DNA of 64,000 nt from Diospyros lotus. Taxonomy: Eukaryota > Streptophyta > Magnoliopsida > Ericales > Ebenaceae. Each line of letters begins with the position of its first letter. The stretch's first letter is position 1. A program made the position numbers and the translations under genes. Below are positions 11,581 to 24,618 of the stretch, piece by piece. Location of the stretch: contig NC_068351.1 in assembly GCF_014633365.1 (NCBI RefSeq), forward strand, positions 18,713,366 to 18,777,365. The letters are read 5' to 3'. Under the pieces are notes generated by a model that ran no database searches, had not been told where the DNA came from, and saw only the letters and a list, made by a program, of their open reading frames with translations.

Positions 11581-12110
11581 GCCCTTTCGTGTGTTGGCTT
11601 TGATAGAAATACTAGACATATACCCTTTCAAGAACTGGTTTTGATAAAAATACCAAACATTAGCCCTTTTGAGTGTTAGTTTTGATAGAAATACTTTTGT
11701 TTTTATGTGGCTCAGTTCCCCAAGCCCATGTCACTAAAATAAAGGGATATAATTTTATGATTTTGTTTATGTGGCTCAGTTCATCTCACCTATGTCTGCA
11801 GAAGGTACAATGAGGGATAATTTTATGTGAATGCTTTTATTGGCCTAGTTCAGTCCATCTTGCCTACGTCCATAATTTGTAGTTTTTGTATGAATATTTT
11901 GCTTACGCAATTTAACACTTCTTGCCTACATCCATGATTTACAATTTTTTGCACGAATATTTTGTTTACGCAGTTTAACACAACTCACCTATGTCTATGA
12001 TTAATTGCACGGGCACACACACGTACATACCCTTATTCATTATTTTTGTTTTTACATGAATGCTTTTGTTTACGTAGTTTAACGCATCTCACTTACATCC
12101 ATGAGGATAC
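11560..12110. repeat. Two adjacent degenerate tandem arrays
   Basis: 11565-11700 holds three copies of a ~55-bp unit built around TAGACATCGGCCCTTTC plus GGTTTTGATAGAAATAC. 11700-12110 holds about five copies of a ~65-bp unit with GTTTACGCAGTTTAAC followed by CATCTCACCTATGTCC. Position next to a gypsy gag fits tandem-repeat-bearing Tat/Ogre-like gypsy elements; that link is inference. Confidence 0.55.
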
Positions 12111-12199
12111 ACGAGTACCTGTGAGTTATTACATTTAGGAATATATCTAGGGCTTTCCAAATGTTCCTTTATCACGACGACCATTGTCTTTGCTTCACT

Positions 12200-12522
12200 T
12201 CCCTTGGTTATTGTATCTAATTATGGAAGCTTATCTTTGCTAATCCATCTTTAGCCTTTTTGTTTAGCCTTAAAGTTGTTTTAGACGATTGAGGATGAAC
12301 TAATCAAGCTTGCATTCATGAACTAAATATTCCAATTGATTCCTTACGTCACGACATTCCTTGATTGAGTGACCTGGGCCTCTGTGGAATTCACAAAAAG
12401 AATTCGAGTTTCTTTCTCAAGATTTGTCAGAAAGATGAAGGAATTGAATTAACCCCGTAAGTCACACAATGGAGAGTATCGTAGTGAGGGAGTCTAAGAA
12501 AGGTGTGAAGGTTTGACACTTC
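12200..12522 (-). pseudogene. Ty3/gypsy gag C-terminus (zinc-knuckle region), broken
   Basis: On the minus strand about 12420-12290 reads FCEFHRGPGHSIKECRDV followed by RNQLEYLVHECKLD. This is the CX2-3...H...C region that ends gag in this gypsy lineage, followed by a stop. It continues the gag remnant at 15210-16770, from which it is separated by the element inserted at 12528-15204. Confidence 0.65.
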
Positions 12523-12527
12523 ACTTT

Positions 12528-15204
12528 TGTAACGCCCCATTTTTTCGAGTGTTAAATAACTTAGGAATTTTGAGAATATTTTTTTTTCCAACATAAATCA
12601 TTTCCCGACAATCTCGTTCTACCTTCCCACATACTAAACAAGAATAAATAAGCTAAGATAGGTAATCATCATAAATGCAGAAACTTAAAATTGAAACCTG
12701 ATATAGTACATAACTGAATTCACTTAATCATAACATAAGAATCTGTATCATCATATCATCAAATACTTAAATACATGAAGACTTATCTGTACAATCTGAC
12801 GATTTCTCAGAAATACATTAAATAGTAACAATTATACATGATCTTCAATATAGCATAATCTTCTAACCATGACTAAAAACTTATCCTGAATCCTCACGAA
12901 GGTGCATATACCGAAACAACTCATCGAACTCATCGGCCACGTCATCACGTGCCATCACATCTCAATCATCCCCTTGCCATAGTTGCAAATCCTAACTAAA
13001 ACGTTTGAATGTTTCAGGGGAATAACCTAATTAGAAGATGAATATTCTAGTGAGGGTTTAATAATATGATACATGAATGCATGATGCAATAACATGAATG
13101 ATCACATACCCTAGTATAACTTCCCTAGCCCACTGGCCTGGTACGGAACCCTAGGTAGAATCCTGACCTATTTTCAAGATAATCCTAACGTTGTTCCATC
13201 TTTTTCCCTTGGGGAATTAAGACTACATTATCAAGGCGACATCCCAATTCCATGCACGAGTATCAATATACCAATAATATCGTACCATGCACAAATCATA
13301 ATCCATCGATGCAACAATATATGTATAAATATGATAGGATGCTCATATAATACATATAACCTAGTCACTTTCATGACTATCATGCTCAACATAGGCAAAA
13401 TATAACATGTATAAGCTTTTGGGAAAAAATCACTCACCTTTAGCATGAAGTTCGAAATACCTCAAAAAAAGTGCATCGCCTCGATTTTAGTGCCGGACCT
13501 CAATTTTCGTGCCAAACCTCAAAAGTTGCACAAATCATTAGTCCTCGAGCACAACAATCCTATAAAACATATTTAATCACAAAATATTTCAATACCTCAA
13601 TTTCTTGATATTTTCCTTCATTTTCTCTCATTTTACCTTCTAAAACTCCAAATAAATACCTCTTTAACCATTTTCTTCAATATTTTTCCACAATAATTCA
13701 TTATATTCTAAGAACTTCAAAGAAAAATTCCACAACTTACCTTTAAGCTTCGTTTGCACGCAAAACGAGACTAGTTGTTGCTGAAACTGAGACATCGGGA
13801 AGGTTAAAACCAAAACTTTTTGCACAGGCTTCTAGATCTCGATTTTTCATGAATTTATCAATTTTTTTCACAATTTTTCGAGCCTGGATGCGCCCCCACA
13901 AGATGGCTTACGTGCACCCACTTGTGGGGCTAGCTGGCGCGTGCACTGCATGTGCCGGTCGTCTTATTCGGCGAGATTTCGACTAGCTCTGATTTTTTGG
14001 CCATATCTCCTTCGTTTGAGCTCCGTTTTGTCTCCCGGTAGAACCTACACCTTCCTCTCTTCATCCTCTACAGGATTATAGATTCAAACGCCTCGATAGA
14101 AGACATTTTCAGATTGCTGAAACCCATTTTTTGGCGAAACCCATTTTTTCGACGAAGCTTCATATCTCTCTCATCTCTCAACGAAAATTGCTCAAATTTC
14201 ACAAGAACGATCCTCTGGACATGGGGAACAAAAGCCCCTTATCTGTTGCTCTCAATTTTTTCCCAAACTCTTGAATCTGAGAGTTTAATTTTTCACTTCA
14301 TTCGGCCTTTCCACAAACCTCTATTTATAGGCAACCCCAAGCCTCCAAATGCTCATGGTTGCTCGATAGAACCTTTTTAAGGTCTCTACCTGCCCCATAT
14401 CGATCCAAAATCGTCGAAGACATCCCCCAAAAGATGATTATAGTGGCTTAATTTCTCGGCCACTTTCGACTGAAATTTGGCCATTTCGGTCGATGCCAAG
14501 GCTGATTGTCGGCCTAAGTGTCACCCCATGGTCCCTCAACCCACTCCCTTGAGTATTCCGCCATTGATTTCGATGATGAGAAGGGTGGTAAGAATCTTGG
14601 TCTACCATGGCAGTTTCTAAGTTTTGAAAATTGTACTTTTGCCCCATTCATTTTGACTTCTTTACATTTTGGCCTTTCCATGAAGCCCCTAAACTTTCTA
14701 TAACTTCCATTAAGTCCCTCAAGCTTTGAACTCTTCATTGTATCCTCTAAGATTTTGAAAAAATGTCATTTCGACCTCCCTAGGGCAAATTCGAGAAATT
14801 GCACTTAGGCTCAAATCTTCATTTTGGCTGTAAATCTTTTTTTTTTTTTTTTTTTATTCTTGAAACCACTGAAGGGTTGTTCTACATACTAAATATGAAC
14901 CTCCTCGGGGTTTCGTTGACCTCTCGAAAGTCTCATGTGATAATTCAATTTTTCAGCCATAATCATAGTTGTATTTTAGTTGTATCAAAAATCATTCCTG
15001 ATCTAATTTCTTCATATTCCATAAATCATGCCTCGAAATGCTCGCCAATGTCATATCATTTTCCTTAGATATCTCAGCTCTAGAGCATTCTCTACAGTCG
15101 ATTCATTCAATTTTTTGGGCTATTTAGATACTAATTTTCCCCGAAATTTTATTTTTCTAATAAAAGACTTATTCTCAAATAATCCCAATTTCTTGGGTAT
15201 TACA
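12528..15204. mobile_element. 2.68-kb TG...CA insertion (probable solo LTR) inside gag
   Basis: The unit starts TGTAACGCCCCATTTTTTCG and ends CTTGGGTATTACA. Perfect ACTTT repeats flank it (12523-12527 and 15205-15209), and the gag remnant continues on both sides. No gag or pol coding is found inside. The ends form an extended imperfect inverted pair (TGTAACGCCC / revcomp TGTAATACCC), longer than the usual TG/CA. The 22250-24613 element has the same style of ends. Length and TSD fit a solo LTR of a large gypsy element; a non-autonomous element is the alternative. Confidence 0.75.
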
Positions 15205-15209
15205 ACTTT

Positions 15210-16770
15210 GGAAAGATTGTCGACCTTTTAAGCCTTTGATTCTAATTGATAAGGGTTTTCACTAATAGATCTTTCTTTTTTACTTCTTTCTTTTCCTCTT
15301 GAAGTGCTAAAGCTATCAAGTATTTCTATTTGTACCACAAACTTGTTGGCACAAAAAAGTAGGTTAACAGTGATGTAGGCAGATTGAGTGCCAAAGACTT
15401 CCTGAATGGAGTGAAGGTTGTACCTTATAGGAGTGTCATGATTTCCATGCTGACTTGTGGCTCGTGAACTTCTAGAATGGAATTTCGAAAGTGGTCAAGG
15501 TATTGCTTTAGTGTCTCATAAGGTCATTGACTAATGCTAAGCAAATATGTTGGGTCTTTCTTTCTTATGGCGTTCCAAGCAAAGGCCATGATGAATTTCT
15601 TTCACAATTGGTGAAATGAATGAATATGCCCATCCAGTAGTTCACTGAACCACACATGTGCTTGCTCTGTCAAAGTTAGGGGAAATGCACGGCACATGGT
15701 CACATCACCCTACTCATATAAGTAGGTAAGAGGCTCATATTGTTGGATGTTGTGGGTAGGATTTTCTCTCCCCACGTATATTGGCAACTATGGGAGCTTG
15801 AATCTCTGTGGAAGTGGTTGTTTGAATAGCTCAATAGAAAAGGGAATTTTTCTTCTACCCATTTCCTCACATGAGGTCATCACCTTCTTTTGTTTCAAAA
15901 TTTCTTCAACGATCTTTCTTACATTAAAGGTTCTCAAAGGGTTTAGCATTGCAGCCCCAATGGTGGACGATCGTAAGTGGAGGGCTTGAGCTGAATTTTT
16001 GTTTTTTCTTAGGGTTGTGTTCTCAACACATTCTTTTTGGACAACTACCTTTCCCATTCGTCTACACCTTTTAGCCATTGCATCCTTAGATGTAGGCTCA
16101 TAAAGAGGTTCTTAAAGATTCTTGAGTCGTGCCTCTTCATGATTCCCCATAGGCGACTCAAAATAATGAGAATTTTGAGGGGGTGGATGTGATCTTCTCA
16201 TTAACGACGGAGGATTGTTTCCTCCGACGATCAAGTGTTTGATGGATAATGGTAACTTAATGTTAGGCTGCAAGTCTTGTAGTAGAGAGGTTAGATCTTG
16301 AAACGCCTTGGTATGTCATCATGACTTTTCTTCAATGCATCATAATCTATCTTCAAATCTTCATATTTAGCAAGCAAAATAGTTGGTTATGCTTTTTCGG
16401 ATGGTCTAGGTATTCTTGGGTTCACTTGAGGGCTTTTTCTTAAAGCTGTTGAAAGCCTATGGGATCTCATACTTAGAATCCCAGTTGGAAATGAAGGATG
16501 CCCCAATGAAGAGTGTCTTGATTCAGGGGGCATAAAGAAGTTGGGCTTACTTGCCAACTCCATGATGGAGAATACTGTTGGTTATCAGGACCTCTAGCCC
16601 ACTGGATGGGGAGTGTTGGTCGATGTCCCGGGGTACCATATCTTTTGACGAGAGAACTTGCTCTTGTTTTGGGGTTGGCATTCCTTCGTGTATTACCCGG
16701 TTGATTTTCGGCATAAGTAGATTTGGTCGTTTCGGCCATTGATCTTAACATTTTGTCAGTTTCCCACAAA
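15210..16770 (-). pseudogene. Ty3/gypsy gag remnant
   Basis: Read on the minus strand in shifting frames, the order is a gag start after the leader (16793 downward, SMAETTKSTYAENQPG), then a retrotrans_gag-like core. The core reads FKLPYIRGENPTHNIQQYE, then MCRAFPLTLTEQAHVWFSEL, HIHSFHQL, and FIMAFAWNAIRKKDPTYL. Stops and frameshifts are frequent, so it cannot be functional. gag makes the particle shell of the retrotransposon. The fragment continues at 12200-12522 beyond an insertion. Confidence 0.75.
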
Positions 16771-16781
16771 CAGTGCCAAAT

Positions 16782-17150
16782 TGTTGTTGTCAAAATATAA
16801 TAATCGAAGTTTATAGTGTGGGAACACTTTGGTCACAAATAGAGTGAGATGAATGATTGGTAGATGTCTACTTGTGGAAATAGGCAACAGGTGGCTTTGT
16901 TATTTGAGAAAAAAAAAATACGGAATTACTAGGAAGGACTTTAGTTTCTGACTGTTTAGTAAGGGAAATTCAAAAGGTCACCATGGAAATTCAGGAGGAT
17001 AAAGTTTGGATGGAATATAGTTACTCGGGGTGAGGCTAGCGACTGGCATAAGTAGTGCATGATTGGTACAAGTGGTGTGGTAGGCGCACAGGGGATGTTT
17101 GCGATAGGTGTGGGCCTACAGGCGGTAGTGTGACCTACGATTTTCGAGGG
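16782..17150 (-). mobile_element. Truncated LTR of the decayed gypsy element (5' side)
   Basis: Homologous to 7346-8150 as described there. On the minus strand the LTR end ...GACAACAACA is followed directly by ATTTGGCACTGTTTGTGGGA, a decayed form of the leader typical of plant gypsy elements. At about 17130-17150 it joins an RNase H remnant of a separate gypsy copy, so it is cut on that side. Confidence 0.65.
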
Positions 17151-18759
17151 AGGTCGCAGAAAGAACGGGTGTGAGAGTGGCAGCTAGTTTGGACAGGGCA
17201 TCAACATGATTGTTTAGTGATATGTTGATTTGTGATAGTTGAAAGTCCTTAAACAGTTGTGCTAAAGTCTGTACTTTGTTTAAATATTGAGCCATCTAGC
17301 TCTTTTGCCCCATATTATCCTTGAAATTGTTGAACTACCAACTTTGAATCACTATGTGCCATTAACTTTTCTGCTTCTAGCTTCTTTGCCAAGTTCATTC
17401 TTGCAATTAAAGTCTCGTATTTAGCTATGTTGTTTGAACTTGGGAAGGCAAAACTTATTAAGTATTCCAAAATTTCTCCTTTAGGAGATATTAATACTAT
17501 TCTGGCTCTACTTCCTTACGAGCATGAGGCCCCATCAATGAACAATTTCCATTCAAGTATTTTTACCTTTTGAGACTCTTTTTTGTGCATGTTTTCAACT
17601 ATGAAGTCTGTGAGGGCTTAACCTTTGATAACCTATCATGGTTGGAAAGACAAGTAGTATCACTTAATTCTATGGCTAATTTAGTGAGTCTCCTAGAACA
17701 TTTCAACTTTTGTAATATTTGCCTTAGGGGTTGATTTGTCAAAATAGTAAGGGAATGAGCTTGAAATTAAGGTCTCAATTTTCTAAAGGTCAAAACTAAG
17801 GCTAATGCCACCCTTTCAGTATAAGGATATCATGTTTCTACCCCTTTTAGTACTTTGTTGATGTAGTACACAAGCTTATTCATTTGTTTATCCTTTCTTA
17901 GCAATACTCCATTAACTATTATGTCACTCACTCCCAAGTACATAAATAATGGCTTCCAATTTTGGTCTAGTTAACAACTCAACTTCCTTTAAATACCATT
18001 TTAATGCCTCAAAAGTCTTCTAACATTCATTGGTCTATTTAAAACTTTTTTCGACCCTTAGAGTTCGAAAAAAAAAAGCACTTATTTTTGCAAATTTTGA
18101 AAGGAACCTATTTAGGGTTGCTATATTTCCAGTTAGTCTTTAAACATCTTTGATTGAGTTAGACTATTGCATATTTAGGATTTCTTAGATCTTCTCGAGA
18201 TTGGCCTCAATCTCTCGTTGTGTCATAATATACCCCAATAATTTTTCATATTGGACCCCAAAGGAACATTTGTTAGGGTCGAGTCTTATATTGTATTACT
18301 TGAGTACTTTAAATACTCGAACGGGTTTCTAGGCATGGGACTTAGTTTTCATACTCTTCACAATCATCTTGTCAACATAAGCATCCATAGGGTTCTTAAA
18401 GACCTTGTTAACCATTCTATAATAGGTGGTTCTTGCATTCTTTAGGTCGAAAGGCATAACTATATAATAGTAGATGCCCTTTTCGGTGATAAAATATATC
18501 TTTTCTTTATCAAGTGATGCATTAGAATTTTGTGGTTTCTAGAGAAGGCATCCAAGAAGCTTAGTAATTGAAATCCTGAGGTTTCATCGATCGGTCTACC
18601 AATTCAAGGAAGGGGATACAAATTTTTCGGATAAGTTTCATTGAGATCTATAAAGTCAACACATATTCCCCTTTTCCATTGGCCTTTTTTACCATTACCA
18701 CCTTTACCAACTAGTCAGGATAATGTACTTCCAAGATAAAGCCTTCCTTAAGGAGTTTG
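17130..18759 (-). pseudogene. Ty3/gypsy reverse transcriptase and RNase H remnant
   Basis: On the minus strand, in several frames, the sequence starts with the RT N-terminus (GFILEVHYPD.LVKVVMVKK, then VDFIDLN). A heavily mutated RT follows, and then an RNase H region with NNIAKYETLIARMNLAKKLEA, MAHSDSKLVVQQFQG and DALSKLAATLTP. Dozens of stops are present. The RT start is interrupted at 18759 by the copia insertion; the missing upstream RT piece is at 27318-27551, which fixes the insertion. Confidence 0.75.
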
Positions 18760-20308
18760 TGATGTTTATTACTATTGTATTTAGTTTTAATGATGAAAAA
18801 TATCAAATGGTTTTATACTCTAAATCAAATTATATGATTTAGAAACAAAAATCAATTTTAAGTGCTTTGCTAAAATGAAAACCAAATTATCTATAATTTT
18901 CTACAGATGGAGATTTGCACAAACAAGTATTAAAATTTAAAAGAATCTTCTAAATGATTTTTACAAATTGGTTTTGAACCATTGGATAAATGAAGTAAAA
19001 ATTTTCCAAAGGCAAAAGACCATCTTTATGTTCTTAATAGATTGATATTTTGTCTTTGATATTCTTTAGATATTAAAAATCAATTGCATCTTGATGATGA
19101 AATTATTTTATTTATGGTTATTATCTTAGTGCTCTAAATTTCTTTTATATGATTTATTAAGTACCAAAATTAATTCCATCATACAATTAAATCTTGATGA
19201 CAATTGAGACATTATATTTCTATTTGATCAAAATTGTTGAATGAAAATTAAATCCAATGCCAAAATATCTTATGATAAATTTCTTATGGCATTTTGGAAT
19301 ATTATACTTTTAATTGTTTTAAAATTAATTTTTAATAAAATATCTTTTAAATCAAAAGAAATTATTTTTGAGTGCATTAAAGGCATCTGTTAACAAATTA
19401 AATGAAACTGCTAATAGTTTACATGAAACTGTCAATAGTTTGGCAAGAAACTGTTGACAATCAGTAAGGTTGCAAAGGCAACTGTTGATGGTTTTCTCTA
19501 TTCTGTCGACAGTTCTTCATTTCTAAACCTTCAAACTATTGACTGATCCCTTCAAACTGTCGACTAGCATGAGTTTTGTACTGCATCTGTTGACTAAATC
19601 CTTGTATCTGTCGACTAAGTCTTTAATTTTAATTAGAAACTATCGACTAACCCATCTCATTTGTTGACAGCTTGTGTCTTTGATAGCTTCCAACACCTAG
19701 TTTCTCAATCTCCAACGGCTCAAAAATAGCTAATTTTGGGAAAAACTTTTGGGAGACGTATAAATACAAATCAAAGAGATATTGAAGAGGCTAATAGATG
19801 GGAATGAAGTGAAGTGAGCTTACAAATTATTTACATCTTCTCAAATTGTATTTGTGCTTTGATAATTTTCTCTCCAAGGCTTTGTTCTTCATTTGTATTT
19901 AATTATTTCAAGTCTTGTATCTTCTTGAGAGACATTGTAACTAAGAGAGACATTTCTTGTATTTCCTAGCTTGTGTAGCTAAAAGGCCTACTTGTGTAAG
20001 TAGGAGGTTGTAATTCCTAGTCTTGGACTAGATGTCTTACTTGGTTCAAGTAGGGGGTTTTAATGGATTGAGTTCAAAATCCTCAGTGACGAGCTAAAGT
20101 AGTGGATTAAGTTTGGTTTAAGTCGAACTACTATAAATCTTTGTGTTCATCTCTTATGCTTTTTGTTTTATTTCAATCATTTCAATAATCCTCACTTGCA
20201 TTATATTCTTATTTGTTTTGAAAAAGATTTCAAGTTTTCAAGATATTTTTTAAATTACCCAATTCACCCCCCTTCTTGGGTTGGTGCCATAAGATTTCAA
20301 ACCTATCA
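18760..20308 (+). mobile_element. Left LTR of the nested copia element (1549 bp)
   Basis: It begins TGATGTTTATTAC and ends AAACCTATCA (TGAT/ATCA termini). It matches the right LTR at 25833-27312 closely, with an extra ~110 bp between two AAAGGCA words at 19379 and 19475. A TATAAATA lies at 19759. About ten CTGTCGACTA-like words lie at 19425-19680. The element's target repeat is GTTTG (18755-18759) against ATTTG on the other side. Confidence 0.85.
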
Positions 20309-20310
20309 AT

Positions 20311-20322
20311 TGGTATCAGAGC
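20311..20322 (+). other. Primer binding site, initiator tRNA-Met type
   Basis: TGGTATCAGAGC begins two bases after the end of the left LTR. It is complementary to the 3' end of initiator tRNA-Met, the usual primer for plant copia elements. Confidence 0.9.
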
Positions 20323-21530
20323 CTAACTCCTTGTTTCAAGGTCTTAAGGAAAGTTATCCTACTAATGTGACACCTTATTTTAATGGCTCATTTTATGATT
20401 TTTGGAGAAAAAGAATTTATATTTACTTGCAATCCATTGATTTTAATTTATAGTATATTGTAGAAAAAAGATTTGTTTCAAAACCAAAATCCATTTGGAG
20501 TGAAGATGATAAAAATCATTTTATTTTAAATATCAAAGCCATGAAAATTTTGCATCAAGCTCTACATGAAAATGTTTATGCAAAAAATTTTGTGTTCAAA
20601 TGCTAAAGATGTTTTGAATACTCTTGATTCGATTTATCTTACTAATCAATCTTGTGAGTTTGTTGATGATGTTCATAAGGAAAACAAATAAGATGCTTTA
20701 AAGGAAAGCTCCCATGCCTCTAGTGAAGAAAGTTAAAATCCCATCTCGTGCTTCATAGCTCAAGAAGAGGAGGAGATAACCTCTACTTCTACTTATGATT
20801 TTGATGATAATAATGATATTGAAAATGATCACGAGTCTAGTTCTTTGAATGCTAAGAATGATAATCATGATACTTTTTTAAATAAAGAGTTGTTGAATGC
20901 TTTTAATGATTTAAATGTCAACTTTGAAAAACTATGTTTGAAAAACAAAACTCTTCAAAAACAATTGGATTTATTGTCAAATGAGTTTGAAGTTTTGAGA
21001 TCAAAAAATGAATATTTGTTTGCTTCCAATAAAGAATTTTCATTAAAAAAGGATTTGAAAGAAAATTACTTAAAATCTCTTAATAGTACTTTGAATGAGA
21101 AACCTATTTTAAATAGGAAGATTTCAAATCATATGATCATGACAAAGGTGTTGAAATTTTTCATAGTCCAAGAGTAAAAGCTCATATTTACACACCTATC
21201 ATGAAATTAAATGCTTTTATTGTTGTAAATTGGGTCACATTACATACAATTGTCCTTTAAAAAGAAAATTTTATTGTGGTCCTAAAATGAAATGGAAACT
21301 AAGCCTTCAAATGTTTCTCATGCAAATCCTCAAGAATCCAAACAAGTTTTGATACAAAAAATTTCTCATTTTCGTAAGAATGCACATAAGGATAAAAAAC
21401 AAACGATTTTCATAAAAAGGAAACAAAAATCATTTGCTTCACATCCTAGCATTTGGTATCAATTTATAAACAAAGATTTTGAAAGAAACAATCCACATAG
21501 GTTTAAACAAATTTGAGTTCCTAAGGAGGA
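20323..21530 (+). pseudogene. copia gag remnant with CCHC knuckle
   Basis: In broken frames, about 20365-20480 reads TPYFNGSFYDFWRKRIYIYL, then QSIDF, the conserved start of copia gag. A coiled, Asn/Lys-rich stretch follows (20845-21177, 110 codons open). At about 21210-21250 there is CFYCCKLGHITYNC, the CX2CX4HX4C zinc knuckle. A TAG replaces the Trp expected after the QSID motif. The protein would have been the capsid/nucleocapsid. Confidence 0.75.
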
Positions 21531-21879
21531 GCTCTATGCTAACAATGGTGAACCCAATGTGGTTTGGGCACCAAAAGCTTGTGGATGAATTATTTTTTTT
21601 AGATCTACTTGACATCCAAATGAGATTCTAAAGTCAAATTTTTATGGATGTATCAAGCATGAAAAATAGGAAGGTGAAGAAGAATATCACCCCTCATGTT
21701 ACCAACCAAGAAGTAAGATTTTACTAAAATCTCGGTGGTAAGTTTCTATTCTAAACTCCCAATGCTTATTAGTTTTGATGATAATGAATTATAAGTTTGC
21801 CTCTATGATTTTGTTGAAAATTTTAATTACTAAGGGAGAGTTATAGTGATATGTATTGATTAAGGGGAAGAATGAAATT

Positions 21880-22249
21880 TGTTGATATGTGCTAGAAAAT
21901 GTTGTCTTAATAGATGATCTTAAGCACAACCTAATTAGCAAATGCCAATTATGTGATATGAATAATAAAGTATGCATTGATCCTTATTCTTGTAAGGTTA
22001 CATGTCTAAACACAAATGAGATAAAAATAATAGGTAATATGATAGAACATGTGTATAAACTTATTCTTATCTAGTATAGAAAAATGCCTAGTATCATCTA
22101 TTGCTCAAAATTCTTGGATATGGCATAATAGGCTAAGGCATACTAGTATGATTGTCATTAATGAATTATGCAAATATGATCTTATTAGAGGATTGCCTAA
22201 TGTCAAAAATGAAAGAAATCACATTTGTGAGGCATGTATGAAAGGCAAT
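21880..22249 (+). pseudogene. copia protease-to-integrase linker (GAG pre-integrase) remnant
   Basis: Two open pieces (21889-22074 and 22049-22294) contain LIDDLKHNLISKCQLCD, then SWIWHNRLRHTSM and HICEACMKGN. This is the HHCC zinc-binding domain that precedes copia integrase. The frame is cut after the KGN codons by the TG...CA element at 22250. Confidence 0.75.
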
Positions 22250-24613
22250 TGTGACGACTCGAAATTTTTCGGATCTTTATTTATAACTAGCTAATAACTT
22301 AAATGCATGGGTTAACATGTTACCCTATTATTATACAACAGCGGAAGCAAATTAAATTTAAATACACATCTAGGGGGCATTTACTTACTCAATAAAACAT
22401 CAACCCACCAAATACCACATATACATAATCAGAGCCCCTGATCACAACTCACCCTAAAGATCTTTTCAGTTGGGATTGCCTTGTACACACAGAATCCAAA
22501 GAAAATAATAACAATTGTCATAACAACCATCCTAGAGCACCATTCTTCTCAACTTGGAATGATGGTAAAATAAAGTGAGCCACAAGGCTCAACAAGCATA
22601 ATAGAAGAAATATGGTACGGTTGGGACTAAATCTCTCACACTGAATACCACTCATCCAATGTCGTGATGGAAATCAAAGTGTCATGCTATGCCATGCCAT
22701 TGACATAAATAAATAACCAATGCACATAAAGGCAGTTATTGGGGCCCACATAAGAAAATGCACAACTTGCCACCCAAGTCTGCATACAAACCTGTCGCTG
22801 CCATGGACTGGCCAGCATCCATCATATGGGCCTGACGCCCTAGTATAAATCGTATGAGCCCAAGGCCCTGGCTAGCAAAGATCAATGAGCCCGTGGCCCT
22901 GGTTAGCAAAGATATATGAGCCCGAGACCCTAACTAGCAAAGATATATAAGCTCGAGGCCTTAGCTAACATAAATAAATGAGACCGAGGCCTTGGCTAGC
23001 ATAAATAAATGAGCCCGAGGCCCTGGATAGCATAAATATCTAGTATCGTAACCATGCAATGCAACAAGTAAAAAATGCAATGGCTTTTGCAGCATTAACA
23101 TGATGACAAGTCCCTCATAAGCCAAGCATCAGGCCATGCTACGTTTATGTAGGAATTCACACAAGCGAATGCTCTACAAGCATATGCTTGCCTAATATAC
23201 ACAGGTCAGCACTCAACAGGCTAACTGTGTCATGCCAATGCTCACACCCCAACACATACAAACATAATCCCTAATGAATGAAAGCCCAGTCCCATGCACT
23301 GTAATGCCATGCAATATGTCACATAATAGCAGAGCTGGTCGATAATGACCAGGCACCGGTCGACAATCTTTGACTAGGGATCAACTAGTCAACATCCGTC
23401 TATGTCTCGGTCGATGGTTTGCCCTCATATCACCAAATAGTCAACACGTCACCTCACTGGTCGATAGCTTATGCCTCTCCTTATCCAGACTCACACACGC
23501 GGGACACCATAACCACAACTCAATCCCGCCAATCCACTAGGAACCTAAACCCAATTCAGGTCCAGCATCATTCCCAAAGAAATAGGGTGACACAATACCC
23601 CGTAGGCACATAACAAACACAATCCTAATGAGTCTCATATTCAATTTAAATTAATTCATACTAATAAAATCTTTGATTTGTATAATTAATACGCGAAACC
23701 GACTCGAATTAAGGAAAGGTGTTGGATTCATAAAATGAAAGGAGCTCACAAAGGAAGAAGGGAGCTTGCATTTATTTAGCAGATTTCAGCGTTTTTAAGC
23801 TCACACGCCACCAAATTAATACACGCTGCAAAATAGTATAACTTCCCAAAGTCAACAAAATCGCACAAAAAATTAAATTCTAACCATAGAGAATTATTAA
23901 TACACTTTTTACTGCTCACTTGACTAATTAAATCTCAATTAAATCGCGTTTAATTCTGAATTTCACCCAAAATTTTCCACTTTCTTCCCTCTGCGTGTGG
24001 CTTCTTCTTCTTCAATTTTTCTTCTTCTGTTGCACGCCTTCTTCTGCCCAAAATTCACTGAATTTGGGCTTTAAAAATCCAATTTGAGGGCAGCTCAGCG
24101 TGCGCTGCGTGGCAGCTACTGGCTGCCCACCGCCTTGCCTAAAACGATGTCGTAATGCTCAAGGTTTGGTTGGAAAATTCTAGCTAAAATCCTCCACAGC
24201 GCGTGCACTCCTACGGGCTCAAACCCGCGTCACCCCCTTGGTTCCTCGCATGCGCGACCGCCCACGCCACACACTGCCTTCAACCATTTTCTGTTTCGAT
24301 TTAATTTTAAGGTGATTCTAGCACATTTCCAAGAAATTGCATTTAGACCCCATAACTTCTGAAAATTATCATATGCACCCCACTTATTAATAACCCTTAT
24401 ACCCCAAATTTCCAACAATTTCATGCCCGTTTCTCTAATACCAAAATAAATTAATATTTCCTTTAAACCCACAAATATTCAATAATCATCACAAATACAA
24501 TAATTAATAATTATCAACTGTCCACTAAATTATTCAATTCCAATAAATCAAAAATCACTTCAGTTGCAAAATTTAATAATTATTAACTACTCCCAAATTT
24601 TCGAGATGTTACA
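22250..24613. mobile_element. 2.36-kb TG...CA insertion (probable solo LTR) inside copia pol
   Basis: The unit starts TGTGACGACTCGAAATTTTT and ends AAATTTTCGAGATGTTACA, an imperfect inverted pair of about 20 bp. Flanking repeats are GCAAT (22245-22249) and GCGAT (24614-24618), one mismatch. Integrase coding resumes immediately after it. Inside are a 31-bp minisatellite (22853-23040) and a cluster of GGTCGA/GTCAAC words (23332-23470). No polymerase coding was found. Confidence 0.8.
22853..23040. repeat. 31-bp minisatellite, about six copies
   Basis: Consecutive copies of ATGAGCCCGAGGCCCTGG followed by CTAGCATAAATAA, with increasing regularity toward the right end. It lies wholly inside the 22250-24613 element. 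Confidence 0.8.
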
Positions 24614-24618
24614 GCGAT

